Shown here: positions 63,257 to 64,000 of the stretch, piece by piece
Numbering within the stretch: position 1 is the stretch's first letter
Layout of the letters: each line of letters opens with the position of its first letter
Assembly (NCBI RefSeq): GCF_000429085.1
Contig: NZ_AUBE01000030.1
Span: forward strand, 1-64,000
Source: Streptomyces flavidovirens DSM 40150
GTDB taxonomy: Bacteria; Actinomycetota; Actinomycetes; Streptomycetales; Streptomycetaceae
Length of the DNA: 64,000 nucleotides
Direction: 5' to 3'
Position numbers and translations under genes: made by a program
The notes under the pieces: model-generated
The model's database searches: none
The model's input: only the letters and a program-made list of their open reading frames with translations
Told to the model about the DNA's origin: nothing

Positions 63257-64000
63257 GCGGCGTCCTCCTTCGTCAGGTGCATGAAAACCTCGTCGAGCGT
63301 CGGCCGGCGTACCGCGATGTCCTCCGCCTCGATACCGGCCGCCTCCAGCGCTCGTACGGTCTCGGTCAGTGCGGCCATCCGGTCGCTGATCGAGGCACTG
63401 ACCATCCGCCGGTCCTCGTCCATCCTCACCTCACCGGGCAGGAGCGAGGCGGCGCGGGCCAGCTGGCCGGTGTCGTGCAGGACGACATCGATGCGGTCGC
63501 CGCCCGTCTTGGTCTTCAGCTCGTCCGCCGTGCCCTCGGCGATGACCTTCCCGTGGTTGATCACCGCGATCTGGTCGGCCAGCTGATCTGCCTCCTCCAG
63601 GTACTGCGTGGTCAGCAGCACGGTCGTGCCGCCGCCGACCAGGGAACGCACCGCGCTCCACACCTCCGTGCGGCCGCGGGGGTCGAGCCCGGTCGTGGGC
63701 TCGTCCAGGAAGAGCACCTGCGGCCGGGAAATGAGGGACGCCGCCAGGTCGAGGCGCCGCCGCATACCGCCGCTGTACTGCTTGATCGCCTTCTTACCGG
63801 TGTCCGCGAGCCCGAACCGGGCCAGGAGCTCATCAGCCCTGGCGCCGGCGCGGCGCGCGCCGAGATGGTAGAGGCGGCCGAACATCTCCAGGTTCTGGCG
63901 ACCGCTGAGCTCCTCGTCGACAGCTGCATTCTGGCCGAGCAGCCCGATCCGCGAGCGCACCTCGTCGGCCCTGGTCCTCACGTCGATGCCCGCCACCTCC
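63253..64000 (-). CDS. ABC ATPase, daunorubicin-resistance type (DrrA-like), 5' end outside window
   Basis: The frame runs out of the window; the Walker A part is not included. Visible: Q-loop region IGLLGQNAAVDEELSGRQN, signature QYSGGMRRRLDLAASL, Walker B VLFLDEPTTGLDPRGR, the LLTTQYLEEADQLADQ switch, and the C-terminal DrrA-type domain ending RRPTLDEVFMHLTKEDAA. It energises the DrrB-like permease, with which its stop overlaps by 4 bp. The upstream promoter is not in view. Confidence 0.92.
   Translation of the reverse strand, partial: EVAGIDVRTRADEVRSRIGLLGQNAAVDEELSGRQNLEMFGRLYHLGARRAGARADELLARFGLADTGKKAIKQYSGGMRRRLDLAASLISRPQVLFLDEPTTGLDPRGRTEVWSAVRSLVGGGTTVLLTTQYLEEADQLADQIAVINHGKVIAEGTADELKTKTGGDRIDVVLHDTGQLARAASLLPGEVRMDEDRRMVSASISDRMAALTETVRALEAAGIEAEDIAVRRPTLDEVFMHLTKEDAA

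Overview
The window is chromosomal DNA of a Streptomyces or close relative. The base composition is very high in GC and third codon positions are almost always G or C. GTG and TTG starts are common, Tat and lipobox secretion signals occur, and the gene repertoire is actinobacterial: ECF41-type sigma factor, divergent EF-Tu3, Lrp/AsnC and TetR regulators, Opp-type lipoprotein binding proteins. No rRNA, tRNA or CRISPR array was seen. Many reading frames opposite real genes stay open only because of the composition and are left out.

Layout. 0-0.35 kb: right end of an IS5-family element. 0.35-4.5 kb: a hypothetical gene, then an ABC-2 exporter (ATPase plus a frameshifted permease) divergent from a two-component system. 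4.5-8.7 kb: ROK regulator, GntR regulator, ECF41 sigma factor, alpha/beta hydrolase, and a 47-residue relic of a MocR-type regulator. 8.7-16.7 kb: PhoD phosphatase behind a possible PHO box, an ACT-GNAT protein, a PLP trans-sulfuration-type enzyme divergent from an Lrp regulator, a DUF885 protein, and a rhodanese divergent from a second Lrp regulator. 16.7-22.8 kb: SbcC/SbcD nuclease (SbcC carries a large Gly/Ala-rich insert), YigZ, DoxX. 23-30.1 kb: mostly housekeeping-like single genes (CoA-binding, YbaK, two hexapeptide-repeat proteins, DedA, hotdog, MFS, spermidine synthase fold).

30.2-34 kb: a dispersed intergenic repeat, EF-Tu3 with an alanine-rich short upstream ORF that could be a leader peptide, a TVP38 membrane protein and undecaprenyl-diphosphatase. 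34-42 kb: pentapeptide-repeat protein, Lnt, oxidoreductase, an FAD monooxygenase/TetR pair with twin operators, DinB-like protein, lipoprotein, TPR-like protein, uracil-DNA glycosylase. 42-47 kb: an orphan Opp binding protein, two SDR genes in an operon, and a HipA-like kinase coupled to a DUF3037 gene.

47-55.7 kb is the most distinctive part. Two paralogous Opp/Dpp-like import systems face each other. Each has a lipoprotein binding protein and a permease in which the two usual subunits are fused. One starts behind a Fur-family (Zur-like) box and carries both ATPases. The other starts behind an IdeR/DmdR-like iron box, has no ATPases, and its permease has an in-frame TAA. Together they look like a metal-regulated, possibly metallophore, uptake locus.

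55.7-59.8 kb is a decay zone with relics of a GH62 arabinofuranosidase, an amidohydrolase, an aldo/keto reductase and an IS630 transposase around an intact hydrolase and an intact FadR-type GntR regulator. This reads like a dismantled sugar-catabolic cluster. 59.8-64 kb: a daunorubicin-resistance-like set, a DrrA-type ATPase (cut by the window end), a DrrB-type permease and a UvrA-like DrrC homologue with a frameshift. Counting the relics, about ten genes in the window are broken or partial.
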